From positions 1-21,791 of the forward strand of contig DASUSF010000435.1 of the NCBI GenBank assembly GCA_036375275.1: a stretch of DNA of 21,791 nucleotides, written 5' to 3'. The notes below the pieces were generated by a model. It made no database searches. It was given only the letters and a program-made list of their open reading frames with translations, and was not told the origin of the DNA. Positions 6,572 to 14,381 of this stretch are shown here, piece by piece. The stretch is from DASUSF01 sp036375275. GTDB lineage: Bacteria; Pseudomonadota; Alphaproteobacteria; Geminicoccales; Geminicoccaceae. The translations under genes were made by a program, and so were the position numbers. Positions within the stretch are counted from its first letter, which is position 1, and each line of letters starts with the position of its first letter.

Positions 6572-7597
6572 ATGAGCAGGCCGAGCTTCGCCCCCGTGAG
6601 CGGGAGCTTCCCCATCACCCGGCTCCGCCGCAACCGCGCCGACGCGTGGTCGCGACGGATGGTCGCCGAGCACCGGCTCGACGTGTCCGACCTGATCTGG
6701 CCGGTGTTCGTGATCGAGGGCCGCCGCCAGCGGGAGCCGGTCGCCTCCATGCCCGGGGTCGAGCGGCTCAGCATCGACCTCCTCCTGCCCCGGCTGGAGG
6801 AGGCGCTCCGGCTCGGCATCCCGGCGTGCGCCCTGTTCCCGGTGGTGCCGGAGGAGCGCAAGACCGCCGAGGGGGAGGAGGCGGCCAGCCGGGACAACCT
6901 GATCTGCCGCGCGACCCGGGCGATCAAGGAGGCGCTGCCGGAGCTCGGGGTGATGTGCGACGTCGCCCTCGATCCCTACACCATCCACGGCCACGATGGC
7001 CTGATGATCGACGGCGAGATCGCGAACGACCCGACCCTCGCGATCCTGACCCGGCAGGCGCTGGTCCAGGCCGAGGCCGGCTGCGACGTGGTCGCGCCCT
7101 CGGACATGATGGACGGGCGGATCGGCATGATCCGGCACGCGCTCGAGGAGGCGGGCTTCACCCACACCCGGATCATGTCCTACGCGGCCAAGTACGCCTC
7201 CGGCTTCTACGGCCCGTTCCGGGACGCGGTCGGCTCGTCCGGGACCCTGGGCAAGAAGGGCAAGGAGACCTACCAGATGGACCCGGCGAACGGCGACGAG
7301 GCGCTGCGCGAGGTCGCGCTCGATCTCGCCGAGGGTGCCGACATGGTCATGGTCAAGCCGGGCCTGCCCTATCTCGACGTGCTCCGCCGGGTGAAGGACG
7401 CGTTCGGCGTGCCGACCTTCGCCTACCAGGTGAGCGGCGAGTACGCGATGATCCAGGCGGCGGCCGGCAACGGCTGGCTCGACGGCGAGCGGGTGATGGT
7501 CGAGGCGCTGCTCGGCTTCAAGCGCGCCGGCGCCGACGGCATCCTGACCTACGCCGCGCTCGACGTCGCCCGCCGCCTCGCAGCAGCCTCCGCATAG
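6572..7597 (+). CDS. hemB: Delta-aminolevulinic acid dehydratase (porphobilinogen synthase)
   Basis: Condenses two 5-aminolevulinate molecules to porphobilinogen, the second committed step of tetrapyrrole synthesis, in the cytoplasm. The 341-residue sequence contains both Schiff-base lysines: Lys207 in MSYAAKYASGFYGPFRDA and Lys262 in MVMVKPGLPYLD. The metal-site region reads DVALDPYTIHGHDG (130-143), with Asp and Ala where zinc enzymes have the Cys triad, so this is the magnesium-type (plant and alphaproteobacterial) form. Other family marks are LFPVVPEERKT, DVVAPSDMMDGRI and YQVSGEYAMI. The ATG at 6572 has AGGA seven bases upstream and a good promoter in front. It is transcribed alone, with a convergent gene 28 bases beyond its stop. 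Confidence 0.97.
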   Translation: MSRPSFAPVSGSFPITRLRRNRADAWSRRMVAEHRLDVSDLIWPVFVIEGRRQREPVASMPGVERLSIDLLLPRLEEALRLGIPACALFPVVPEERKTAEGEEAASRDNLICRATRAIKEALPELGVMCDVALDPYTIHGHDGLMIDGEIANDPTLAILTRQALVQAEAGCDVVAPSDMMDGRIGMIRHALEEAGFTHTRIMSYAAKYASGFYGPFRDAVGSSGTLGKKGKETYQMDPANGDEALREVALDLAEGADMVMVKPGLPYLDVLRRVKDAFGVPTFAYQVSGEYAMIQAAAGNGWLDGERVMVEALLGFKRAGADGILTYAALDVARRLAAASA

Positions 7598-7611
7598 GCG
7601 CGGCGAGCGCC

Positions 7612-7635
7612 CAGCCGGCTCGACGTCAGCGGCTG
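7612..7635. terminator. Hairpin in hemB/hydrolase convergent gap
   Basis: CAGCCGGCT (7612-7620) and AGCGGCTG (7628-7635) can pair as a stem with one bulged base and a 7-base loop. It bridges the end of hemB and the stop of the convergent hydrolase gene, so it could end transcription from both sides. There is no T tract on either strand, so intrinsic termination would be atypical. Confidence 0.35.
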
Positions 7636-8474
7636 AGCCAGGCGCGCACCACCTCGATCTCGTCCGCCGCCATGAGCATCGGGGCGTGGCCGGTGGCGTC
7701 GATCTCGACCAGCTCCGCGCCGGGCCCGCGCCGGGTCATCTCGTCCGCGACCTCGGCCGTCAGGAGGTCGCTGTCCCGCCCCCGGAGCAGCAGAACCGGG
7801 CAGGTGATCGCCTCGTACACCGGCCAGAGGTCGATGTCGGCGGCTTCCCCGGGGCCGGAAGGGGAGCCGATCCGCTGGTCGTAGTTCAGCCCGAAGCGCC
7901 CGTCCTCGCGCCGCGCCGCGCTGTGCTCGGCGAGGTGCCGCCACTCGGCGTCGCCGAGCGGCCCGAAGCCGGCGTGCGTGGTCCGGAGGTGCTGCTCGAG
8001 CAGGTCGAGGCGGTCGAAGCGGTAGTTCTGCCCGATGTAGCTGTTGATCCGCTGGAGCGACGCCTTGGGAATGAACGGCCCGACGTCGTTCAGGATCAGC
8101 CGGCGGATCGGGCTCGCCGCGCCATGCGCCGCCACGCCCATGCCGATCAGCCCGCCCATCGAGGTGCCGAGCCAGTCCACGTCCTGGAGACCCAGGCGCT
8201 CGAGGAACTGCATCATGTGCGCGACGTAGGTCGGGAGCACGTAATGGCCGGCGTCGCGCAGCGGATCGCTCAGCCCGCGCCCGACGATGTCCGGGCAGAG
8301 GACGCGCATCGCGGGCGCCAGGACCCGGGCGAGGTGGTCGAAGTCGCGCCCGGTCCGGGTCAGGCCATGGACGCAGATCAGGGTGCGCGCGGCGTCCCGC
8401 GGCCCCCACTCGGCGTAGGCCATGCCGTAGCTCGCCTCGTCCGGCCCTTCGACCTCGATGCGACGGATCTCCAT
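7626..8474 (-). CDS. Alpha/beta hydrolase
   Basis: A 282-residue alpha/beta-hydrolase-fold enzyme, probably an esterase or lactonase acting on a small carboxylic ester. The fold is marked by VHGLTRTGRDFDHLA (oxyanion loop, about 35-49), DIVGRGLSD (62-70), the nucleophile elbow GTSMGG with Ser105, the acid residue in RGRDSDLL (Asp234 or Asp236), and His263 in TGHAPML. The substrate cannot be read from the sequence. I start it at the ATG at 8472-8474, which has AGGAGG just upstream, rather than at the longer open frame reaching 8561, because the extra 29 residues have no conserved character. It is convergent with hemB and divergent from the CoA-transferase gene. Confidence 0.88.
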   Translation of the reverse strand: MEIRRIEVEGPDEASYGMAYAEWGPRDAARTLICVHGLTRTGRDFDHLARVLAPAMRVLCPDIVGRGLSDPLRDAGHYVLPTYVAHMMQFLERLGLQDVDWLGTSMGGLIGMGVAAHGAASPIRRLILNDVGPFIPKASLQRINSYIGQNYRFDRLDLLEQHLRTTHAGFGPLGDAEWRHLAEHSAARREDGRFGLNYDQRIGSPSGPGEAADIDLWPVYEAITCPVLLLRGRDSDLLTAEVADEMTRRGPGAELVEIDATGHAPMLMAADEIEVVRAWLSR

Positions 8475-8516
8475 CTGGCCTCCTGCCTGGTGCGACCGCG
8501 CTCGTGGCTGCTCGAG

Positions 8517-8559
8517 CGCCCCTTCGGGCGGATGCCGCCGGGCCTCAGCCGAGCCCGGC
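8517..8559. promoter_or_regulatory. Paired inverted repeats in divergent hydrolase/CoA-transferase region
   Basis: Two adjacent inverted repeats: CGCCC (8517-8521) with GGGCG (8526-8530) around a 4-base loop, and GCCGGGC (8537-8543) with GCCCGGC (8553-8559) around a 9-base spacer. They fill the middle of the 133-base divergent gap. They could be operator sites or leader structure, but chance is a real alternative at this base composition. No convincing -35/-10 pair was found in the gap. Confidence 0.3.
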
Positions 8560-8607
8560 ATTGCGGTTTCGCCGGGCGTCGGTTAGCGAGGGCGGCACGG
8601 ATCGTCA

Positions 8608-9783
8608 ATGCAAAGCGGATCTGCCATGTCGCTGCCCGGTCTCCTCTCCGGCGTGGTGGTCGTCGACCTCACCCGGGTCCTCGCCGGCCCCTACTGCACC
8701 ATGGTCCTCGCCGACCTCGGCGCCCGGGTGATCAAGGTCGAGCACCCGAACGGCGGCGACGACGCGCGCCACTACCCGCCGTTCGTCCATGACCGCTCGG
8801 CCTACTTCATGTCGCTCAACCGCGGCAAGGAGAGCATCGCGCTCGACCTCAAGCGGGAGGACGACCGGGCGACCTTCGACCGGCTGCTGCACGCGGCCGA
8901 CGTGCTGGTCGAGAACTACCGGGCGGGCACGCTCGACCGGCTGGGCTACGAATGGCCCGCGCTGCACGCCCGCCACCCGCGGCTGATCCTCGCCAGCTGC
9001 TCCGGCTTCGGCGCGACCGGCCCGTACCGGAACCGCCCGGCCTACGACATGGTGGTCCAGGCGATGGGCGGGATCATGAGCCTGACCGGCCACCCCGGCG
9101 GGCCGCCCACCCGCGTCGGCACCTCGGTCGGCGACATCACGGCCGGCCTGTTCACGGCGGTCGGGATCGCCTCCGCCCTCGCCAGCCGGCACCAGACCGG
9201 CCAGGGGGTGCGGATCGACGTCGGCATGCTCGACTGCCAGCTCGCGATCCTAGAGAACGCGATCGCCCGCTACACCGCGACCGGGGAGGTGCCGGGCCCG
9301 CTCGGCGCGCGCCACCCGTCGATCGCCCCGTTCGAGGCGTTCCGGACCGCCGACGATCCGATCATCGTCGCGGCCGGCAACGACCTGCTGTTCGCGAGGT
9401 TGTGCACGAGCCTCGGGCGGAGCGAGCTGGCCGACGACCCGCGCTTCCGGACCAACCGCGACCGGGTCGAGCACCTCGACGAGCTCAGCGAGCTGATCGG
9501 CACGATCCTGCTCACCCGGCCGCGCGGCGAGTGGCTCCGCATCCTCGAGGCCGCCGGCGTGCCGTCCGGCCCGATCAACGACGTCGCCGAGGCGATGTCG
9601 GACCCGCAGATCCTGGCCCGCAACATGGTGATCGAGAGCGAGCACCCGGTCGCCGGGCCGCTCCGGATGGCGGGCAACCCGATCAAGGTCGACGGGATCG
9701 ACGACCCGGCGAAGCGGCCACCGGCGCCGGAGCTCGATCAGGACCGGGCCCAGATCCTCGACGACCTGCTCGGCCGCGCTTGA
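8608..9783 (+). CDS. CaiB/BaiF CoA-transferase (class III)
   Basis: A 391-residue member of the class III CoA-transferase family, which moves CoA between an acyl-CoA and a free carboxylate through an aspartyl-CoA thioester. The N-terminal LSGVVVVDLTRVLAGPYCTMVLADLGARVIKVE is diagnostic, followed by YFMSLNRGKESIALDLK. The catalytic Asp is predicted at 176 in GTSVGDITAG. The C-terminal substrate part has GVPSGPINDVAEAMSDPQ. Donor and acceptor acids cannot be told from motifs; formyl-, succinyl-, itaconyl- and related CoA-transferases all share this pattern. The ATG at 8608 is used here; a second ATG at 8626 is equally possible, since neither has a clear ribosome-binding site. Two anion permeases follow after 64 bases, suggesting the acceptor acid may be imported by them (inference). 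Confidence 0.92.
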   Translation: MQSGSAMSLPGLLSGVVVVDLTRVLAGPYCTMVLADLGARVIKVEHPNGGDDARHYPPFVHDRSAYFMSLNRGKESIALDLKREDDRATFDRLLHAADVLVENYRAGTLDRLGYEWPALHARHPRLILASCSGFGATGPYRNRPAYDMVVQAMGGIMSLTGHPGGPPTRVGTSVGDITAGLFTAVGIASALASRHQTGQGVRIDVGMLDCQLAILENAIARYTATGEVPGPLGARHPSIAPFEAFRTADDPIIVAAGNDLLFARLCTSLGRSELADDPRFRTNRDRVEHLDELSELIGTILLTRPRGEWLRILEAAGVPSGPINDVAEAMSDPQILARNMVIESEHPVAGPLRMAGNPIKVDGIDDPAKRPPAPELDQDRAQILDDLLGRA

Positions 9784-9847
9784 CCACGGCCGCCCGGCGA
9801 GGCGACCCTGCGACGGCGGTCCCGATCGCCAGGGCGCGGAGGCGCGC

Positions 9848-11665
9848 ATGATCGAGGTCGAGCCAAGCCCGCAGATGTGGGCGGTGCTACTGCTGACCGG
9901 GCTCGCGCTGGTCGGCTACGCCCTCGAGCGGATCCCGGTCGAGCTGACCGCGCTCGCGATCCTGGGCGCGCTGCTCGTGCTGTTCCAGATCATGCCCCTC
10001 GAGAACGGCGCGCTCCCGCCGGAGGAGCTGCTGGGCGGCCTCGCCAACCCGGCGCTGGTCGCGGTGGTGGCGCTGCTCGTCATCGGCCAGGCGATGGTCA
10101 ACACCGCGGCCTTCGAAGGGCTGGTCCGGCTCGGGGCCACGCTCGCCCGCGGCAGTTTTCCCCGGGCGCTGGTCATGAGTCTCGCCTCGGTCACCGGGAT
10201 CAGCGCCGTCCTCAACAACACCCCGGTCGTCGTGATCTTCCTGCCGATCCTCCGCACCCTCGCCGAGCGCTTCGGCGAGCCGGCCAGCATGGTCATGATG
10301 CCGCTGTCCTTCGCCGCCGTGATGGGCGGCATGCTCACCCTGATCGGATCGTCCTCGAACCTGCTGGTCGCGGGCGAGCTGAGGGAGCTCGGCGAGACCG
10401 ACCTCGGCTTCTTCTCGATCACGCTTCCGGGCGCCGTCCTGGTCACTGCCGCCGCCGCCTACATCCTTCTGGTCCTGCCGCGTCTTCTGCCGCGGCGCGG
10501 CGAGCCGGGCCTCGCGTTCGACGGCAAGCAGTTCATTGCCGAGATCGACGTGGTCGAAGGCTCGCCGCTGATCGGGGAGACCGCCCTCGGCGGGCTGTTC
10601 CCGAGCCTGACCGGCGTCACGGTGCGGCTGATCCAGCGGCACGACCGGCCGATCCTGCCGCCGTTCGAGGACGTGACCCTCGAGGCGGGCGACGTCGTCA
10701 TCGTCGCCGCGACGCGCAAGGTCCTGACCGAGATGCTGACCAAGACCCAGGGCCAGGTCCTGCTCACCCCGGGCGCCCGGGCCCAGGGCGAGCGCCCGGT
10801 CCAGCGGCGCGAGCTGATGCTCGCCGAAGCCATGGTCCGGCCAGCCTCGCGCATGATCGGCCAGTCGCTCGCCTTCACCGCCTTCGATGCCCGCACCGGC
10901 TGCACCGTGCTCGGCATCCAGCGGCGCGCCCGGATGCTCCGGACGCGGCTCATGGAGCTTCGCCTGGAGCCGGGCGACGTGCTCCTGCTGCTCGCGGACC
11001 TGCCGGCGCTGGAACGGCTCCGCTCGGATCCGGACGTCCTGCTCATGGAATGGTCGGCCTCGGAGATGCCGGACGTCCGGCGGGGCCCGCTCGCGCTCCT
11101 GATCTTCGCGGGCGTGGTCCTGCCGGCGGCCCTCGGCCTGATGCCGATCGTGATCACGGCGCTGGTCGGGGCGGCGATGATGATCGCGACCGGCTGCCTC
11201 AACGTCCGCCAGGCGGCGCGCGCGGTGGACCGCCGCATCGTCCTCCTGATCGCCGCCGCCCTCGCCCTAGGCAGCGCGCTCGAGGCGACCGGCGGCGCCG
11301 CCTGGCTCGCCGGGGTGATGATCGACATCATGGCCGGGGCGGCCCCGGCCGCGGTCCTGTCCGCCTTCTTCCTGCTGATCGCGATGCTCACCAACGTGCT
11401 CAGCAACAACGCCTGCGCGGTCCTGTTCACGCCGATCGCGGTCAACCTCGCGGGCGGCCTCGGCGCCCCGGTGTTCCCCTTCGCGCTGGCCGTGATCTTC
11501 GGCGCGAACTGCTCCTTCGCCACGCCCTTCGGCTACCAGGTCAACCTCCTGATCATGGGGCCCGGCCAATACCGCTTCCTCGACTTCGTGCGCGCGGGCC
11601 TGCCCCTGATCCTGATCCTCTGGCTGGTCTTCAGCGCCTTCGTGCCCTGGTACTACGGCCTGTGA
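9848..11665 (+). CDS. SLC13-family permease with two RCK_C domains, copy 1
   Basis: A 605-residue inner-membrane transporter of the divalent anion/sodium symporter (SLC13, ion-transporter superfamily) type. Two hydrophobic halves (about 8-212 and 415-602) flank a soluble insert (about 225-400) that looks like two tandem RCK_C/TrkA-C domains. Each ends with the typical LEAGDVVIVAA or LEPGDVLLLLA strand. The hairpin motifs are VLNNTPVVVIFLPIL (121-135), GSSSNLLV (167-174) and, in the second half, NVLSNNACAV (516-525). Relatives with this architecture include sulfate, dicarboxylate and uncharacterised permeases; the substrate is not determined. ATG at 9848 has GGAGG six bases upstream. A paralogue follows after 28 bases, and the CoA-transferase precedes it in the same direction. 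Confidence 0.9.
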   Translation: MIEVEPSPQMWAVLLLTGLALVGYALERIPVELTALAILGALLVLFQIMPLENGALPPEELLGGLANPALVAVVALLVIGQAMVNTAAFEGLVRLGATLARGSFPRALVMSLASVTGISAVLNNTPVVVIFLPILRTLAERFGEPASMVMMPLSFAAVMGGMLTLIGSSSNLLVAGELRELGETDLGFFSITLPGAVLVTAAAAYILLVLPRLLPRRGEPGLAFDGKQFIAEIDVVEGSPLIGETALGGLFPSLTGVTVRLIQRHDRPILPPFEDVTLEAGDVVIVAATRKVLTEMLTKTQGQVLLTPGARAQGERPVQRRELMLAEAMVRPASRMIGQSLAFTAFDARTGCTVLGIQRRARMLRTRLMELRLEPGDVLLLLADLPALERLRSDPDVLLMEWSASEMPDVRRGPLALLIFAGVVLPAALGLMPIVITALVGAAMMIATGCLNVRQAARAVDRRIVLLIAAALALGSALEATGGAAWLAGVMIDIMAGAAPAAVLSAFFLLIAMLTNVLSNNACAVLFTPIAVNLAGGLGAPVFPFALAVIFGANCSFATPFGYQVNLLIMGPGQYRFLDFVRAGLPLILILWLVFSAFVPWYYGL

Positions 11666-11693
11666 GCCGCCCGCGCCGCAGGAACGACGAGCC

Positions 11694-13520
11694 GTGACCG
11701 GCCTCGAGCCGAGCCTGCAGATGTGGCTGACCCTCGCGCTCGCGGGCGCCGCGATCGTCGCCTACGCGAGCGAGCGGGTCTCGATCGAGCTGACCTCGGT
11801 CGCCATCCTGGCGGCCCTCCTGCTGCTGTTCTACGCCCTGCCGCTGCCCGAGGTGGCGGGGCGGCCGGCCCTGGACACGGGCCAGCTGCTGGCGGGCTTC
11901 GGCAACCCGGCGCTGGTCGCGGTCGTGGCGCTCCTCGTGATCGGCGAAGCCATGGTCAGCACGCGGGCGCTCGAGGGCGTCGCGCGCCGGCTGATGGCGC
12001 TCTCCGGGCAGAGCTTCGGCCGGGCGCTCGGGCTCAGCCTGCTCGGCGCCGCGGTCAGCAGCGCCTTCCTCAACAACACGCCGATCGCGGTGATCTTCAT
12101 CCCGATCCTGCTCGCGATCGCCGGTCACTACGGCCACTCCCCGTCCCGGGTCATGCTGCCCCTGAACTACATCGTGATCCTCGGCGGCATGACCACCCTG
12201 ATCGGCTCGTCGACGAACCTCCTGGTGTCCGGCGCGCTGATCCGGATCGATCAGCCGCCGCTCCGGCTGTTCGACCCGACCATCCCCGGGCTGGTGCTCG
12301 CGGCCGCGGGCATCGCCTACGCCCTCTTCGTCCTGCCCCTGCTCCTGCCGAAGCGGGAGGCGCGGGGCGTCGCCTCGTACGACGACGGCCGGCATTTCGT
12401 GACCGAGCTCGATCTCCGCCCGGACTCGGCGCTGGTCGGCACGGTGGTGCGGGAGGCAGGGCTCGCCGCCGACCCCAAGGTGCGGGTGCGTCTGGTGCGC
12501 CGCGGCGACCAGATCCTGCTGCCGCCGTTCGGCGACCTCCGCCTCGAGGCCGGCGACGTGCTCCTGTTCAACGCCACCCGCGAGGCGCTGAGCACGATGC
12601 TGAGCCAGGGCGCGGACGGCCTCGGCCCGGGCACGGCCGCGTCAGGCGAGCGGCCGCGCTTCGCCGATCAGGTTCTGGTCGAGGCGATGGTCAAGCCGAC
12701 GTCGCGAATGGTCGGCAGCACCCTCGACCTCACCAACTTCGCGGCCCGGAGCGACTGCACGGTCCTTGCGGTGCGCCGGCGGGCGCGGCTGCTGCGGGCG
12801 CGCCTGTCCGAGCTCCGCTTCGAGCCGGGGGACGTGCTCCTGCTCGTGGGCCGCTCCGACACGATCGAGCGACTGCGGGCCGACCCCGACGTCCTGCTCA
12901 TGGAGTGGTCGGCGAGCGAGGTGCCGGACGTGCGGCGCGGCCCGCTCGCGCTCCTGATCTTCGGCGCCGTGGTCGTGCCGGCGGCGCTCGACCTCGTGCC
13001 GATCGTGATCAGCGCGCTGCTCGGCGTGCTCGCCCTGATCACGACCGGCTGCCTCAACATCCGCCAGGCGATCCGGGCGATCGACCAGCGGATCATCCTG
13101 ATGATCGCGGCGGCGCTGGCGCTCGGCACCGCCATGGAGGCGACCGGGGGCGCCGCCTGGCTTGCCGCGCAGGTGATCGCCATCATGGCCGGCGCCTCGC
13201 CGGCCGCGATCCTCTCCGCCTTCTTCCTGCTGATCGCCGTGCTCACCAACGTGCTCAGCAACAACGCCTGCGCGGTCCTGTTCACGCCGATCGCGGTCAA
13301 CCTCGCCGCCGGCCTCGGCGCTCCCGTCTTCCCGTTCACGCTGGCCGTGATCTTCGGCGCCAACTGCTCCTTCGCCACCCCCTTCGGCTACCAGGTCAAC
13401 CTCCTGATCATGGGGCCGGGGCAATACCGGTTCGTAGATTTCATGCGCGCGGGCGTCCCGCTGATCCTGATTATCTGGCTGGTCTTCACCATCTTCGTGC
13501 CATGGTACTATGGCCTCTGA
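11694..13520 (+). CDS. SLC13-family permease with two RCK_C domains, copy 2
   Basis: Tandem paralogue of the preceding gene: 608 residues, same order of membrane half, two RCK_C-like domains (about 230-400) and second membrane half. Motifs are FLNNTPIAVIFIPIL (125-139), GSSTNLLVSG (171-180) and NVLSNNACAV; the second SN motif has Thr where copy 1 has Ser. Similarity to copy 1 is moderate in the N-terminal half and insert but very high in the last 210 residues, where the two genes align at the DNA level without gaps at an offset of 1855 bases. The start is GTG (11694-11696) with AGGAA upstream. The stop overlaps the start of bpt by 11 bases. Copies may assemble as a heterodimer, since SLC13 proteins are dimers (inference). 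Confidence 0.9.
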   Translation: MTGLEPSLQMWLTLALAGAAIVAYASERVSIELTSVAILAALLLLFYALPLPEVAGRPALDTGQLLAGFGNPALVAVVALLVIGEAMVSTRALEGVARRLMALSGQSFGRALGLSLLGAAVSSAFLNNTPIAVIFIPILLAIAGHYGHSPSRVMLPLNYIVILGGMTTLIGSSTNLLVSGALIRIDQPPLRLFDPTIPGLVLAAAGIAYALFVLPLLLPKREARGVASYDDGRHFVTELDLRPDSALVGTVVREAGLAADPKVRVRLVRRGDQILLPPFGDLRLEAGDVLLFNATREALSTMLSQGADGLGPGTAASGERPRFADQVLVEAMVKPTSRMVGSTLDLTNFAARSDCTVLAVRRRARLLRARLSELRFEPGDVLLLVGRSDTIERLRADPDVLLMEWSASEVPDVRRGPLALLIFGAVVVPAALDLVPIVISALLGVLALITTGCLNIRQAIRAIDQRIILMIAAALALGTAMEATGGAAWLAAQVIAIMAGASPAAILSAFFLLIAVLTNVLSNNACAVLFTPIAVNLAAGLGAPVFPFTLAVIFGANCSFATPFGYQVNLLIMGPGQYRFVDFMRAGVPLILIIWLVFTIFVPWYYGL

Positions 13521-14286
13521 GACCGCTCCGGGCCCGCGCATGAAGGCGCTCTTCAGCACCGACCTCGCGCCCTGCCCCTATCTTGCCGGCCGGTCCGAGC
13601 GGCGGCTGGTCAGCGTGCTCGCCGGCCCCGACCCGGACGCCGATCACGACCGCCTGCTGCGCGGCGGCTTCCGGCGCTCGCAGCGCTTCGCCTACCGGCC
13701 CGCCTGCCCCGGCTGCACCGCCTGCGTCCCGGTCCGGATCCCGGTCGCGCGGTTCACCTTCACGAGGTCCTGGCGGCGGATCCTGCACCGCAACGGCGAT
13801 CTCGCAGCACGCGAGCGCCCGCCGCACGCGACGGAGGAGCAGTATCTGCTGTTCGAGCGCTACCTGAACGGCCGCCACGACCAGAGCGGCATGACCGACA
13901 TGACCTTCGACGACTACCAGGCGATGGTCGCGGAAACCAGCGTGACCAGCCATCTGGTCGAATGGCGGGATCCGGGCCACCGGCTGATGGCGGTGAGCCT
14001 GACCGACCGGACCCGGCACGCGCTGTCCGGGGTCTACAAGTTCTTCGAGCCCGACGAGTCCAGGCGCTCGCTCGGCAGCCACATCATCCTCTGGCACGTC
14101 GAGCGGGCGCGCGAGCTCGGCCTCGACCACGTCTACCTCGGCTACTGGATCGCCGAGAGCCCGAAGATGGCCTACAAGGCGCGCTTCCAGCCGCTCGAGC
14201 AGCTCACGCCCCACGGCTGGCGGCCGCTCCCGCCGGTCGCCGCGGCGGCCGACGCGCTCCCGGCAGAACGCCCGGACAAGCCCTGA
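13510..14286 (+). CDS. bpt: Aspartate/glutamate leucyltransferase (Bpt)
   Basis: N-end-rule enzyme that transfers Leu from leucyl-tRNA to proteins with N-terminal Asp or Glu, marking them for ClpS/ClpAP degradation. The 258-residue product has the N-terminal domain motif APCPYLAGRSERR (20-32) and the Cys cluster CPGCTACVPVRIPV (66-79). The acyltransferase domain has RFTFTRSWRRILHRNGDL, YLNGRHDQSGMTDM, SGVYKFFEPDESRRSLGSHI and LGYWIAESPKMAYKARFQP. These are highly conserved in the bacterial ATE/Bpt family. The ATG at 13510 lies inside the end of the permease gene (11-base overlap), pointing to coupled translation; an in-frame ATG at 13540 is an alternative just before the conserved part. Bacterial members of this type are usually leucyl- rather than arginyl-transferases. 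Confidence 0.95.
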   Translation: MASETAPGPRMKALFSTDLAPCPYLAGRSERRLVSVLAGPDPDADHDRLLRGGFRRSQRFAYRPACPGCTACVPVRIPVARFTFTRSWRRILHRNGDLAARERPPHATEEQYLLFERYLNGRHDQSGMTDMTFDDYQAMVAETSVTSHLVEWRDPGHRLMAVSLTDRTRHALSGVYKFFEPDESRRSLGSHIILWHVERARELGLDHVYLGYWIAESPKMAYKARFQPLEQLTPHGWRPLPPVAAAADALPAERPDKP

Positions 14287-14330
14287 GCCGCCCGCGGCCC
14301 GGCGATCTTCGAGGTCCTGCTCCGCCCGGC

Positions 14331-14353
14331 GGCGGCCTGGCTGCGCGGCCGCC
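14331..14353. terminator. GC hairpin in bpt/SDR convergent gap
   Basis: GGCGGCC (14331-14337) and GGCCGCC (14347-14353) form a perfect 7-base stem with a 9-base loop in the 95-base gap between the convergent bpt and short-chain dehydrogenase genes. No T tract follows on either strand, so its role as a terminator is only suggested by position. Confidence 0.35.
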
Positions 14354-14381
14354 CCTTCCCGCTCGGTCGTCCCGAACCGGG

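Noticed and set aside
5312..7165. A 983-residue open frame reaching far upstream of the 3-hydroxyisobutyryl-CoA hydrolase
   Set aside because: Only the part from 5311 down encodes the hydrolase. Upstream it runs in the wrong frame through the dehydrogenase and antisense to hemB, with Arg/Gly/Ala-rich sequence lacking any domain.
8475..8561. A 29-residue N-terminal extension of the alpha/beta hydrolase
   Set aside because: The ATG at 8474 has a strong AGGAGG, and the extension would cover the divergent regulatory gap with no conserved sequence.
8561..8588. TTGCGG and TTAGCG as a promoter for the CoA-transferase
   Set aside because: The -10 match is poor and the position relative to the uncertain start gives no support.
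9877..13543. Two 606-residue plus-strand frames alongside the permeases
   Set aside because: They are frame-shifted shadows of the two permease genes: extremely Arg/Gly/Pro/Ala-rich with no hydrophobic segments, while the true frames give clear membrane proteins.
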